A stretch of 64,000 bases of DNA from NCBI RefSeq assembly GCF_014302995.1, contig NZ_CP060295.1:7121501-7185500 (forward strand). Reading direction: 5' to 3'. Positions 57,147 to 64,000 of this stretch are shown here, one piece after another. The translations under genes were made by a program, and so were the position numbers. The stretch comes from Variovorax sp. PAMC26660. GTDB taxonomy: Bacteria > Pseudomonadota > Gammaproteobacteria > Burkholderiales > Burkholderiaceae_C. Below the pieces are notes generated by a model. That model made no database searches, was not told the DNA's origin, and saw only the letters and a list, made by a program, of their open reading frames with translations. How positions within the stretch are numbered: the stretch's first letter is position 1; each line of letters begins with the position of its first letter.

Positions 57147-58073
57147 TCAGACTGGCGTGGTGCCGGTGTCGGGCTCGCGCACGTCGAAGGGCTTGCCGGG
57201 CAGCGGAATGAACTCGGTCTCGCCGGGCACGTGGCCCATGCGCTGCGCGGCCCAGTCGGCGCCGGCTTCGAGGATGCGCTCGCGCCGGCTGGAGACGAAA
57301 TTCCAGGTGATGTAGCGCGGGCCGTCGAGCGGCTCGCCGCCAATCACCATCAGGCGCACGGCTGTGTCGGCCGTCAGCACTGCGCCCTGCCCGTCGGGCA
57401 GCACGGCCATGGTGTGCGCGGACACCGCCTCGCCATTGACGCTCACATCGGCATCGACTGCGTACACGGCCAGCTCCGGCGCCAGTGCAGGCAGCTCGAA
57501 GCGGCCGCCGGCCGGCAGTGCGATGTCGAGATAGATCGTTGGCGACAGCGTCCTGACCGGCGAGCGCACGCCGAAGGCCTCGCCCACCAGCACCCGCACT
57601 GCCGCACCCTGCGCCGTGAGTTCGGGAATGACCTCGGACGGCGTGTGCTCGAAGCTCGGCTCGACCTCTTCGTGTGCCTGCGGCAATGCAGCCCAGAGCT
57701 GCAGGCCGTGGTTCACGTAGGTGTCGGCCTTCAGGCGCTCGGGCTTGCGCTCGGAGTGCACGATGCCGCGCCCCGCAGTCATCCAGTTGATGGCGCCGGG
57801 CAGGATCTCCTGCACGCTGCCCAGGCTGTCGCGATGCATCATCGCGCCCTTGAAAAGATAGGTGACCGTAGACAGGCCGATGTGCGGATGCGGCCGCACA
57901 TCGTGTGCGTTGCCCGGCTGCTCGGTGGCCGGCCCGAAGTGGTCGAAGAACACGAAGGGCCCGACCGAGCGGCGCTGCGCCGCCGGCAGCAGGCGCCGCA
58001 CGTTGAAGCCACCGCCCAGGTCCTTGTCGTGCGGTCGAAGCAGTTGGGTCTGGGGCGTGGCGTTGTCGGTCAT
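57147..58073 (-). CDS. Pirin family protein
   Basis: A 308-residue bicupin. The metal-binding region includes PHPHIGLSTVTYLFKGAMMH and GRGIVHSER, with the pirin pattern PGAINWMTAGRGI. Some pirins have quercetinase activity or act as redox-sensing cofactors; substrate unknown. GGAGAA lies 6 bases before ATG 58073. It is 22 bases downstream of the WrbA-like gene. Confidence 0.9.
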   Translation of the reverse strand: MTDNATPQTQLLRPHDKDLGGGFNVRRLLPAAQRRSVGPFVFFDHFGPATEQPGNAHDVRPHPHIGLSTVTYLFKGAMMHRDSLGSVQEILPGAINWMTAGRGIVHSERKPERLKADTYVNHGLQLWAALPQAHEEVEPSFEHTPSEVIPELTAQGAAVRVLVGEAFGVRSPVRTLSPTIYLDIALPAGGRFELPALAPELAVYAVDADVSVNGEAVSAHTMAVLPDGQGAVLTADTAVRLMVIGGEPLDGPRYITWNFVSSRRERILEAGADWAAQRMGHVPGETEFIPLPGKPFDVREPDTGTTPV

Positions 58074-58095
58074 CGTGTTCTCCGTGGGCGGCTGG

Positions 58096-58659
58096 TTACT
58101 TTGCTGCGCGCGATCTTGCCACCTGGGCAATGCGCTCGCCAAATGCACGCGCAGTCTCGAAGTCGCCCTTGAGCATTTCGGCCGGGCTGGCATCGGACGG
58201 CGATTGCGTCAGCAGGCCGCCGTAGCCGCCCACGTAGTTCATCGAATCGCGCGTGGCGGCCTTGTTGTTGGTCGGCAGGATGCCCATGCTGACCCAGATG
58301 CCGCTGTGCTGCATCGCGAGCGTCCACAGGTAGGTCATGGTCGTGACCTTGTCGCCGTTCATGGTGGCGCTGTTGGTGAAGCCGGCAAAAAGCTTGTCTT
58401 TCCAGCCCTGCGTGTACCAGACCTTCGACGACGCATCGGCGAATTTCTTGAACTGCCAGCTCACGCCGCCCATGTAGGTGGGCGAGCCGAAGATGATGGC
58501 GTCGGCCGCGGCCAGCGTTTCCCAGCCGCCTTCGGGCAGGTTGCCGTCGGCATCGATGGCGAGCAGTTGCGCGCCCGCGCTCTCGGCCACGGCCTGGGCC
58601 ACGCGCTGGGTATGGCCGTAGCCGGAATGGAAGACGACAACGATGTCAGCCATGTTCAT
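58096..58659 (-). CDS. WrbA/flavodoxin-like NAD(P)H:quinone oxidoreductase
   Basis: A 187-residue flavodoxin-fold protein with the FMN phosphate-binding stretch VFHSGYGHTQRVAQAV and GSPTYMGGVSWQFKKF. WrbA-type enzymes reduce quinones by two electrons. AGGAG lies 4 bases before ATG 58659; an internal ATG at 58653 is also possible. It sits with two pirins and a DoxX gene, a common redox-stress grouping. Confidence 0.9.
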   Translation of the reverse strand: MNMADIVVVFHSGYGHTQRVAQAVAESAGAQLLAIDADGNLPEGGWETLAAADAIIFGSPTYMGGVSWQFKKFADASSKVWYTQGWKDKLFAGFTNSATMNGDKVTTMTYLWTLAMQHSGIWVSMGILPTNNKAATRDSMNYVGGYGGLLTQSPSDASPAEMLKGDFETARAFGERIAQVARSRAAK

Positions 58660-58683
58660 GTGCTCCTTGAGGGATGGAAGGGA

Positions 58684-59018
58684 TCAGCGCTTGTCGATGC
58701 TGAAGCGACCAGGGCCGAAAGCCGCGAGCGCAAGCAAGCCACCGGCAATCGCGATGTTCTTGTTGAAGTTGATCTGCTGCATCATTTTCATGGCTTCAGG
58801 CGCCGACCAGTACTTGTGGAAGAACAGCGCGGTGACCACGGTGAAGATCGCCATCACGATGGCGGTCCAGCGGGTCTTGAAGCCCAACAGCAGCGCGATG
58901 CCCAGGCCCAGCTCGATGACGATGGCAACAGCGGCCGCCACTTCGGGCAGCGGCAGGCCGGCCGAGGTGATGTAGCCGACGGTGCCGCCGAAGCCCATGA
59001 GCTTGCCGATGCCAGCGG
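58684..59018 (-). pseudogene. DoxX family protein, N-terminally truncated
   Basis: The frame reads AGIGKLMGFGGTVGYITSAG and then three hydrophobic segments. DoxX proteins of this kind are about 140 residues with four helices; the first helix and the residues before GIGKL are missing. The only ATG (58998) lies inside the conserved motif and has no RBS. The missing part was removed by a deletion joining it to the pirin gene upstream (junction near 59012-59020). DoxX proteins work in membrane redox tasks; this one is probably dead. Confidence 0.72.
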
Positions 59019-59609
59019 GACTTCAAGCTCGCCGCGCACCAGGTGCACATAGCTCTTGCGCTTGGGGTCCAGCGCAAGGCTGGCCTTTTCATCGCCGTCG
59101 AGCAGGCCTGCATACAGGCTCGCATCGGCATGCACCGTGACCGACCCGTCGCGGCCATCGGGCGAGGCCACCAGGCGCAGCTTGCCGCGCTTCTCGGCGT
59201 CGCTGAACTTCTTCTGCTCGTAGCCCGGCGCAATGCCGCGCACGTTGGGCTCGATCCAGATCTGCAGGAAGTGCGTGGTCTCGTCGGCCTTGTGGTTGAA
59301 CTCGCTGTGCATCACGCCGCGCCCCGCGCTCATGCGCTGCACGTCGCCGGGCGGAATGGACTCGATGTTCCCCATGCTGTCCTTGTGCGCCAGTTCGCCC
59401 GACAGCACGTAGCTGATGATCTCCATGTCCTTGTGGCCATGGGTGCCGAAACCGGCACCGGCGGCCACGCGGTCTTCGTTGATCACGCGCAGGTTGCCGA
59501 AGCCCATGTGGGCCGGGTCGTAGTAGCCAGCGAACGAGAAGCTGTGGAACGAGCGCAGCCAGCCATGGTCGGCATAACCGCGTTCCTGTGATTTACGGAC
59601 TTGCAACAT
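58854..59609 (-). pseudogene. Pirin family protein, C-terminally altered by deletion
   Basis: Residues 1-197 are a normal YhaK/YhhW-type pirin (DHGWLRSFHSFSFAGYYDP, FGTHGHKDMEIISYVLSGEL, GRGVMHSEFNHKADETTHFL). After VHLVRGELEV, where such pirins continue for roughly 35 more residues, the frame runs into the DoxX gene in the wrong frame and ends after a 54-residue meaningless tail (total 251). AAGGAG 8 bases before ATG 59609 is intact, so a protein is still made, perhaps partly active because the metal-binding cupin is complete. Confidence 0.75.
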
Positions 59610-59729
59610 CTTCAGACTCCTTCGGCCCTGTCCTTGTGGGGATGCTTGGGCCTTTTTCGTATGCCGCGCCGGATGCGCAGCGGATGTGAAGAACTTTAGG
59701 TCTGGGGCCCCTTCGGAAAGACGCCGCGG

Positions 59730-59760
59730 TTTGATGGCACCATTCAAATAATTTGATCAA
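59730..59760. promoter_or_regulatory. Dyad-rich operator between pirin and LysR genes
   Basis: TCAAAT-A-ATTTGA (59744-59756) is a perfect dyad, and TTTGATGG with CCATTCAAA overlaps it just upstream. It lies 15-40 bases before the LysR start in the divergent gap, as expected for an autoregulatory LysR-type site. Binding is inferred. Confidence 0.5.
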
Positions 59761-59770
59761 TGGAGCCGCC

Positions 59771-60724
59771 ATGCCCAGCCCCAGAGACGTGCTGACCCCC
59801 GACGCCCTCGCCATGCTGCAGACCGTGGCCAGCACCGGCAGCTTTGCCGGCGCCGCCCGCGCCCTGAACCTGGTGCCCAGCGCGCTGAGCTACCGGGTGC
59901 GCCAGATCGAGGACGCGCTGGACGTGCTGCTGTTCGACCGCAGCGCCCGTCAGGCCCGCCTCACCGAGGCCGGCGCCGAGCTGCTGCGCGAAGCAGCCCG
60001 GCTGCTGAACGAGATCGACGCCGTGGCCAACCGCGTCAAGCGCGTGGCCACCGGCTGGGAGCCGATGCTGACCATCGCGGTCGACAGCGTGATCGCGCGC
60101 GATCCGCTGCTCGACCTGTGCACCGCGTTCTTTGCGCTCGAGCCGCCCACGCGTCTGAAGCTGCGCGACGAAACCTTGCTCGGCACCATCGAGGCACTGA
60201 CCAGCGGCGAGGCCGACCTGGCGATCGGTGCGGTGCTCGATGCGGCGAGCCTCGCGCTCACCGCCACGGGCATTCGCAGCCTGCAGATCGGCGAGCTGCG
60301 TTTCGTCTACGCGGTGGCGCCGCACCATCCGCTGGCGCGCTTGCCGCAGCCGCTGAGCGATGCGGTGATGCGCCAGTACCGTGCCGTGGCCGCGGCCGAT
60401 TCGGCGCGCAGCGGACATGGCATGACGGTCAACCTCGTGGGCGGGCAGGACGTGCTCACCGTGCCGAGCATGCAGGCCAAGATCGCGGCGCAACTGCACG
60501 GACTGGGCGGCGGCTTCCTGCCCGAGCCGATGGCGCGGCCCTACATCGAGGCCGGGCACCTGGTCGAACTCAAGACCGAGCGCCAGCCACCGCTGGGCAC
60601 CATGCATTGCGCCTGGCGCGTGCGCAGCGCGGGCAAGCCGGGGCGCGCGCTCGAATGGTGGCTCGCGCAGTTCGAGCACGAGGCCACGCGGCGCGCGTTG
60701 CTCGAGAGGCATCGTGGCCGCTAG
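59771..60724 (+). CDS. LysR family transcriptional regulator
   Basis: A 317-residue regulator: winged HTH about 9-67 (MLQTVASTGSFAGAARALNL, PSALSYRVRQIEDAL, LFDRS) and a LysR substrate-binding domain about 95-300. It is divergent from the pirin operon, so it probably controls that operon and itself. GGAG lies 6 bases before ATG 59771; a TTG at 59753 would add 6 residues. The inducer is unknown. Confidence 0.92.
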   Translation: MPSPRDVLTPDALAMLQTVASTGSFAGAARALNLVPSALSYRVRQIEDALDVLLFDRSARQARLTEAGAELLREAARLLNEIDAVANRVKRVATGWEPMLTIAVDSVIARDPLLDLCTAFFALEPPTRLKLRDETLLGTIEALTSGEADLAIGAVLDAASLALTATGIRSLQIGELRFVYAVAPHHPLARLPQPLSDAVMRQYRAVAAADSARSGHGMTVNLVGGQDVLTVPSMQAKIAAQLHGLGGGFLPEPMARPYIEAGHLVELKTERQPPLGTMHCAWRVRSAGKPGRALEWWLAQFEHEATRRALLERHRGR

Positions 60725-60826
60725 GCGCATCAGCTAAGGGTGAGCCCTCAGGCGGCAGCCCGCACAGACCGATGTAGAGTGCACACACATCCATCCCGCA
60801 TTCCATCCAGAAGAAAAGAGTCCGCC

Positions 60827-61909
60827 ATGCCCCATCGCGCAACTGCAAAGCCAGCCGACCGCCACCGAACTCCCGCGGCCCCACGCCACTACGCCGTCGT
60901 CGGCGCCGGCATTGCCGGGGTGGCCTGCGCGCGCACGCTGCGACAGGCGGGCCACACGGTCACGCTGTTCGAGCGCGACGATGCGCCCGGTGGCCGCATG
61001 GCGAGTGTCGACACCACCTTCGGCCGCTTCGACAGCGGCGCGCAGTACTTCACCGTGCGCGATCCACGCTTTGCGCTGGCCCTGGAAACCACGCCCGGCC
61101 AATGCAGGCGCTGGAGCGCCAACCTCGTGCGCGTGCTCGATGCCCACGGCCGCGTGGCCGAAGCAGCACTGCCCTCGCTCGAAGCGCACTGGGTGGCGCA
61201 GCCCGGCATGGATGCACTGGTCGCCCGTTGGGCCGCGCCGCTGGGCGACAGCCTCATCACCGGCACACAAGTCACGCAGATCGAGCCCGATGCGCTCGAC
61301 CCCAAGCGCTGGCAGTTGCGCACTGCGGGTGCCGATGACTCGCAACACGTGTACTCGGGCTTCGACGCCGTGCTGCTCGCCGTGCCGCCTTCGCGCACGC
61401 GCGCCCTGCTGGGCGACGGCAAGCTCTCGGCCACGCTCAGCCGCAAGATCGAATCGGTACGCATCGCGCCCTGCTGGACGCTGATGATCGCCTTCCCGCA
61501 GGCCAACCAGCCCACCATGTCGCACCTCGGCCCGCAATGGAACGCGGCGCGCAGCACCCACCATCGCGTGGCATGGCTGGCACGCGAATCGTCCAAGCCC
61601 GGCCGCGAACCCATCGAACGCTGGACGCTGCAGGCCAGCGCCGCCTGGTCGCAAGAGCATCTGCGCGACACGCCCTCGCGCATCGAGGCCAAGCTTCTGC
61701 GCGCCTTCGCCGAGATCACCGGCATCCATGCCACGCCCGCGCACGCCCAGGCGCTGTGCTGGAGCGAAGCCCAGACGCAGGTGCCGGTCGGCCAGAGCCA
61801 CCTGTGGGACGCCAAGGCCCGCATCGGCGTGGCGGGCGACTGGTGCACCGGCCATCGCGTGGAAGACGCGTTCCTCTCGGGCCTCTCGCTCGCGCTTGCA
61901 GTGATCTGA
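60827..61909 (+). CDS. FAD-dependent amine-oxidase/renalase-like protein
   Basis: A 360-residue flavoprotein. The Rossmann dinucleotide motif [15 protein letters not shown] at about 24-38 is followed by [24 protein letters not shown] and a C-terminal FAD contact ([19 protein letters not shown]). This pattern is seen in renalase-like NAD(P)/FAD oxidoreductases of bacteria. Substrate unknown. ATG 60827 is chosen because only a basic linker lies before the Rossmann motif. gluQ starts 7 bases downstream. Confidence 0.85.
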   Translation: MPHRATAKPADRHRTPAAPRHYAVVGAGIAGVACARTLRQAGHTVTLFERDDAPGGRMASVDTTFGRFDSGAQYFTVRDPRFALALETTPGQCRRWSANLVRVLDAHGRVAEAALPSLEAHWVAQPGMDALVARWAAPLGDSLITGTQVTQIEPDALDPKRWQLRTAGADDSQHVYSGFDAVLLAVPPSRTRALLGDGKLSATLSRKIESVRIAPCWTLMIAFPQANQPTMSHLGPQWNAARSTHHRVAWLARESSKPGREPIERWTLQASAAWSQEHLRDTPSRIEAKLLRAFAEITGIHATPAHAQALCWSEAQTQVPVGQSHLWDAKARIGVAGDWCTGHRVEDAFLSGLSLALAVI

Positions 61910-61916
61910 TCCGGGG

Positions 61917-62882
61917 ATGGGTGAGACCGGCCGCTTCGCGCCCTCGCCCACCGGGCCGCTGCATGCGGGCTCGCTGGTGGCCGCGCTGGCAAGCTGGCTC
62001 GACGTGCGCTCCCGAGGCCCACAGGCGCGCTGGCTGATCCGCATCGAGGACGCCGACACCGAACGCTGCCTGCCCGGCATGGGCGAGCACATCCTGCAGC
62101 AGTTGGCCGACTGCAGCCTGCTGCCCGACGAAGCGCCTGTGTGGCAAACCCGGCGCACGGCCCGCTACGAAGCCGCGCTGGCAACGCTGCAGGCGCGTGG
62201 CCTTGCCTACCCCTGCGGCTGTTCGCGCAAGGACATCAACGAGGCCCTCGCACGCCTGGGCCAGCGCCATGAACGCCACGGCGAGCGGGTCTACCCCGGC
62301 ACCTGCCGCGACGGCCTGCACGGCAAGCACGCATGGGCCTGGCGCTTCGCCACCGAGAAGTTCGAGGCCGACCGGCCACCCACGCCCGGCGTGCCCTGGG
62401 AGGAAACCAGCGATTCCGAAGAAACAGGCAGCGACCTCTGCTGGACCGATCGCCGCCTGGGCCGCCAGCGCCAGAACGTCAGCCACGAGGTCGGCGACTT
62501 CGTGCTGCGCCGTGCCGATGGCCCCTGGGCCTACCAGCTCGCGGTGGTGGTCGACGACGCCGAACAGGGCGTGACCGACGTGGTGCGCGGCGAAGACCTC
62601 ACCGACAACACTGCGCGCCAGATATTGCTGCAGCGCGCGCTCGGCCTGCCGACGCCCAGCTACCTGCACACGCCGCTGGTGCGGGGTGCGGATGGAGACA
62701 AGCTCTCCAAGCAGAACGGCGCCACCGCCATCGACACCGGCACGCCAGAAGCCGCCCTGGCAGCGCTCGACACCGCCGCGCGCGTGCTCGGCCTGGGCCC
62801 TGCAACAGCCAGCGCGTGCACGGCCGCGCTGGCCGGCTGGGTGCCCGAATGGCGCGCTCTCTACAATTCGCGGCCCACATGA
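61917..62882 (+). CDS. gluQ: Glutamyl-queuosine tRNA(Asp) synthetase
   Basis: A 321-residue truncated GlnRS/GluRS-like protein without an anticodon-binding domain: [20 protein letters not shown] carries the HIGH-type motif, with [10 protein letters not shown] and KLSKQNG (KMSKS-type) later. It adds glutamate to queuosine in the tRNA-Asp anticodon. A Cys-rich segment ([10 protein letters not shown]) fits the zinc site. The stop overlaps trmB (ATGA). Confidence 0.94.
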   Translation: MGETGRFAPSPTGPLHAGSLVAALASWLDVRSRGPQARWLIRIEDADTERCLPGMGEHILQQLADCSLLPDEAPVWQTRRTARYEAALATLQARGLAYPCGCSRKDINEALARLGQRHERHGERVYPGTCRDGLHGKHAWAWRFATEKFEADRPPTPGVPWEETSDSEETGSDLCWTDRRLGRQRQNVSHEVGDFVLRRADGPWAYQLAVVVDDAEQGVTDVVRGEDLTDNTARQILLQRALGLPTPSYLHTPLVRGADGDKLSKQNGATAIDTGTPEAALAALDTAARVLGLGPATASACTAALAGWVPEWRALYNSRPT

Positions 62883-63658
62883 ACTTCCCCGACACCGTGC
62901 CCAACGACCTCCCGCGCAGCGACGACGCGCCCGCATCCGCCGATGGCGACAACGGCGACGAAGCCGCCAAGCCGCATCCGCTGCACCGCCGACTCAAGAG
63001 CTTCGTGAAGCGCGCCGGCCGCACCACCGATGGCCAGGCACGCGCTTTCTCCGAACTGGGCCCGCTGTTCCTGGTGCCCTACAAGCCCGAGCCGCTCGAC
63101 CTGAGCGCCGCCTTCGGCGGCCGCGAAGCACCGACCGTGCTGGAGATCGGCTTCGGCATGGGCGAGGCCACCGCGCACATCGCGACCGTGCTGCCCGAGA
63201 CCAACTTCCTCTGCTGCGAAGTGCACGAACCCGGCGTGGGCGCACTGCTCAAGCGCATCGGCGAACAGTCGATCACCAACATCCGCATCTGCGCGCACGA
63301 TGCCGTCGATGTGCTCGACCACATGCTGCAGCCCGGCACGCTGGCCGGCGTGCATGTGTTCTTTCCCGATCCCTGGCACAAGAAGCGCCACAACAAGCGC
63401 CGGCTGATCCAGCCCGAGTTCGTGACCAAGCTCGCCAAGCATCTGCGCCCCGGCGGCTACATCCATTGCGCCACCGACTGGCAGCCCTATGCCGAGCAGA
63501 TGCTCGAAGTGCTGGCCGCCGAACCGCTGCTGCGCAACACCGCCGAGGCCTATGCGCCCAAGCCCGAATACCGCCCGCTGACCAAGTTCGAGAACCGTGG
63601 CATCAAGCTGGGCCACGGCGTGTGGGACCTGGTGTTCGAGCGCAGCAGCGCCGCCTGA
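62879..63658 (+). CDS. trmB: tRNA (guanine-N7-)-methyltransferase
   Basis: A 259-residue SAM-dependent methyltransferase: [15 protein letters not shown] binds SAM near 91-105, then [20 protein letters not shown], the TrmB catalytic signature, and [13 protein letters not shown]. It makes m7G46 in tRNA variable loops. The first 35 residues are an acidic, disordered extension. It overlaps gluQ by ATGA. Confidence 0.96.
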   Translation: MNFPDTVPNDLPRSDDAPASADGDNGDEAAKPHPLHRRLKSFVKRAGRTTDGQARAFSELGPLFLVPYKPEPLDLSAAFGGREAPTVLEIGFGMGEATAHIATVLPETNFLCCEVHEPGVGALLKRIGEQSITNIRICAHDAVDVLDHMLQPGTLAGVHVFFPDPWHKKRHNKRRLIQPEFVTKLAKHLRPGGYIHCATDWQPYAEQMLEVLAAEPLLRNTAEAYAPKPEYRPLTKFENRGIKLGHGVWDLVFERSSAA

Positions 63659-63791
63659 CCCAGCCCTCGGCCCGGCCTCCGGGCGCGCCGGGAACAAGCC
63701 AAGTTCATCAGGGAATTCCGTCCCTGCACCCGACTTCCCCCTTGGCCCCGATATTGCTACACTTTTTTACTACTGTTAAAAAAGGTGTCGC

Positions 63792-64000
63792 ATGCACACA
63801 TCTCGCAGGGAATGGCTGGGGAAGGCATACGCGGCGACGCTGCTGGGAAGTGGCATCGGCAGCATCGCCGGCCCCGTGATGGCGCAGTCCACGAAGACGG
63901 CTCCTGCAGCCAGCGGCACACCACGCGTCGTGCTGCTCGGACAGTCGGTGCCGCTGACAGGCAGCGCGAGTGAAATCGGCAGCGCATTCGCGGCCGGCAG
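63792..64000 (+). CDS. Branched-chain-type ABC substrate-binding protein (partial)
   Basis: The first 69 codons of a gene cut by the window end. It starts MHTSRREWLGKAYAATLLGS, with a signal sequence up to about residue 31 (GPVMAQ), then GTPRVVLLGQSVPLTGSASE, the first strand of a Peripla_BP_6 (LivJ/LivK-type) fold. It should deliver an amino acid or small acid to an ABC importer. A possible -10 TACACT lies at 63758-63763. Ligand and downstream genes are outside the window. Confidence 0.85.
   Translation, partial: MHTSRREWLGKAYAATLLGSGIGSIAGPVMAQSTKTAPAASGTPRVVLLGQSVPLTGSASEIGSAFAAG

Overview
The window is a GC-rich chromosomal segment of a Betaproteobacterium, most likely Comamonadaceae (Burkholderiales) close to Variovorax. 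The evidence is gene order (accA-tilS-lysC-tRNA-Ser, glyA-nrdR, ribD-ribE-ribBA-ribH-nusB, ybgC-tolQRA), codon use, a Tct tripartite tricarboxylate transport locus and a ZTP riboswitch before glyA. It is mostly core genome, with one AT-richer accessory island at about 54.1-57.0 kb. No insertion sequence, prophage, CRISPR array or rRNA was seen.

Layout. 0-7.1 kb: a DUF3592 protein, a small cytochrome c, a probable 41-residue membrane protein, a TonB-dependent siderophore receptor behind a Fur-box-like site, a NarL-type response regulator with a 7TM DesK/NarX-type kinase, and a membrane protein. 7.1-7.6 kb holds no convincing gene. 7.6-13.1 kb (minus): tRNA-Ser(GCU), lysC, tilS, accA, an AlkA-type glycosylase and cysS. 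13.3-17.4 kb (plus): TPR protein, two cyclophilins, lpxH, mtfA and a membrane protein. 17.5-24.4 kb (minus): a very large DUF349 protein and a DUF748/AsmA-like protein. 24.4-25.0 kb is a non-coding interval with a minus-strand terminator, a strong plus-strand promoter and a structured leader. 25-27.7 kb (plus): lytic transglycosylase, ZTP riboswitch, glyA, nrdR. 27.8-34.9 kb (minus): a six-gene minor-pilin/PilY1 operon in which every gene overlaps the next. 35-42.9 kb (plus): riboflavin genes, nusB, an aminotransferase, ybgC-tolQ-tolR-tolA. 43-44.7 kb: an FtsI-like transpeptidase. 44.8-48.7 kb (minus): an OB-fold periplasmic protein and dnaE. 48.7-54.1 kb (plus): trhO, a TctDE-type two-component system and tctB-tctA.

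54.2-57.0 kb (minus) is the accessory island: a 604-residue multidomain cell-wall hydrolase (NPGN-like lysozyme-fold domain, Ig-like domain, LysM, TIGR02594/CHAP-like amidase), one base ahead of a small secreted protein, and preceded by a decayed VgrG-like start. I read this as an orphan type VI secretion effector/immunity cassette. 57.1-59.6 kb (minus) is a pirin / quinone-oxidoreductase / DoxX / pirin group in which DoxX and the second pirin have been fused and truncated by a deletion. A divergent LysR regulator follows, then an FAD protein, gluQ and trmB, and the start of a periplasmic substrate-binding protein cut by the window end.

Functionally the core blocks are housekeeping: fatty-acid, aspartate-family, one-carbon and riboflavin synthesis, tRNA maturation, replication and envelope integrity. 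The observations most worth checking are the effector/immunity cassette with its VgrG remnant, the candidate minus-strand RNA at 24.4-24.7 kb, the pirin/DoxX deletion, and the PilY1 protein without a recognisable metal-binding vWA motif.
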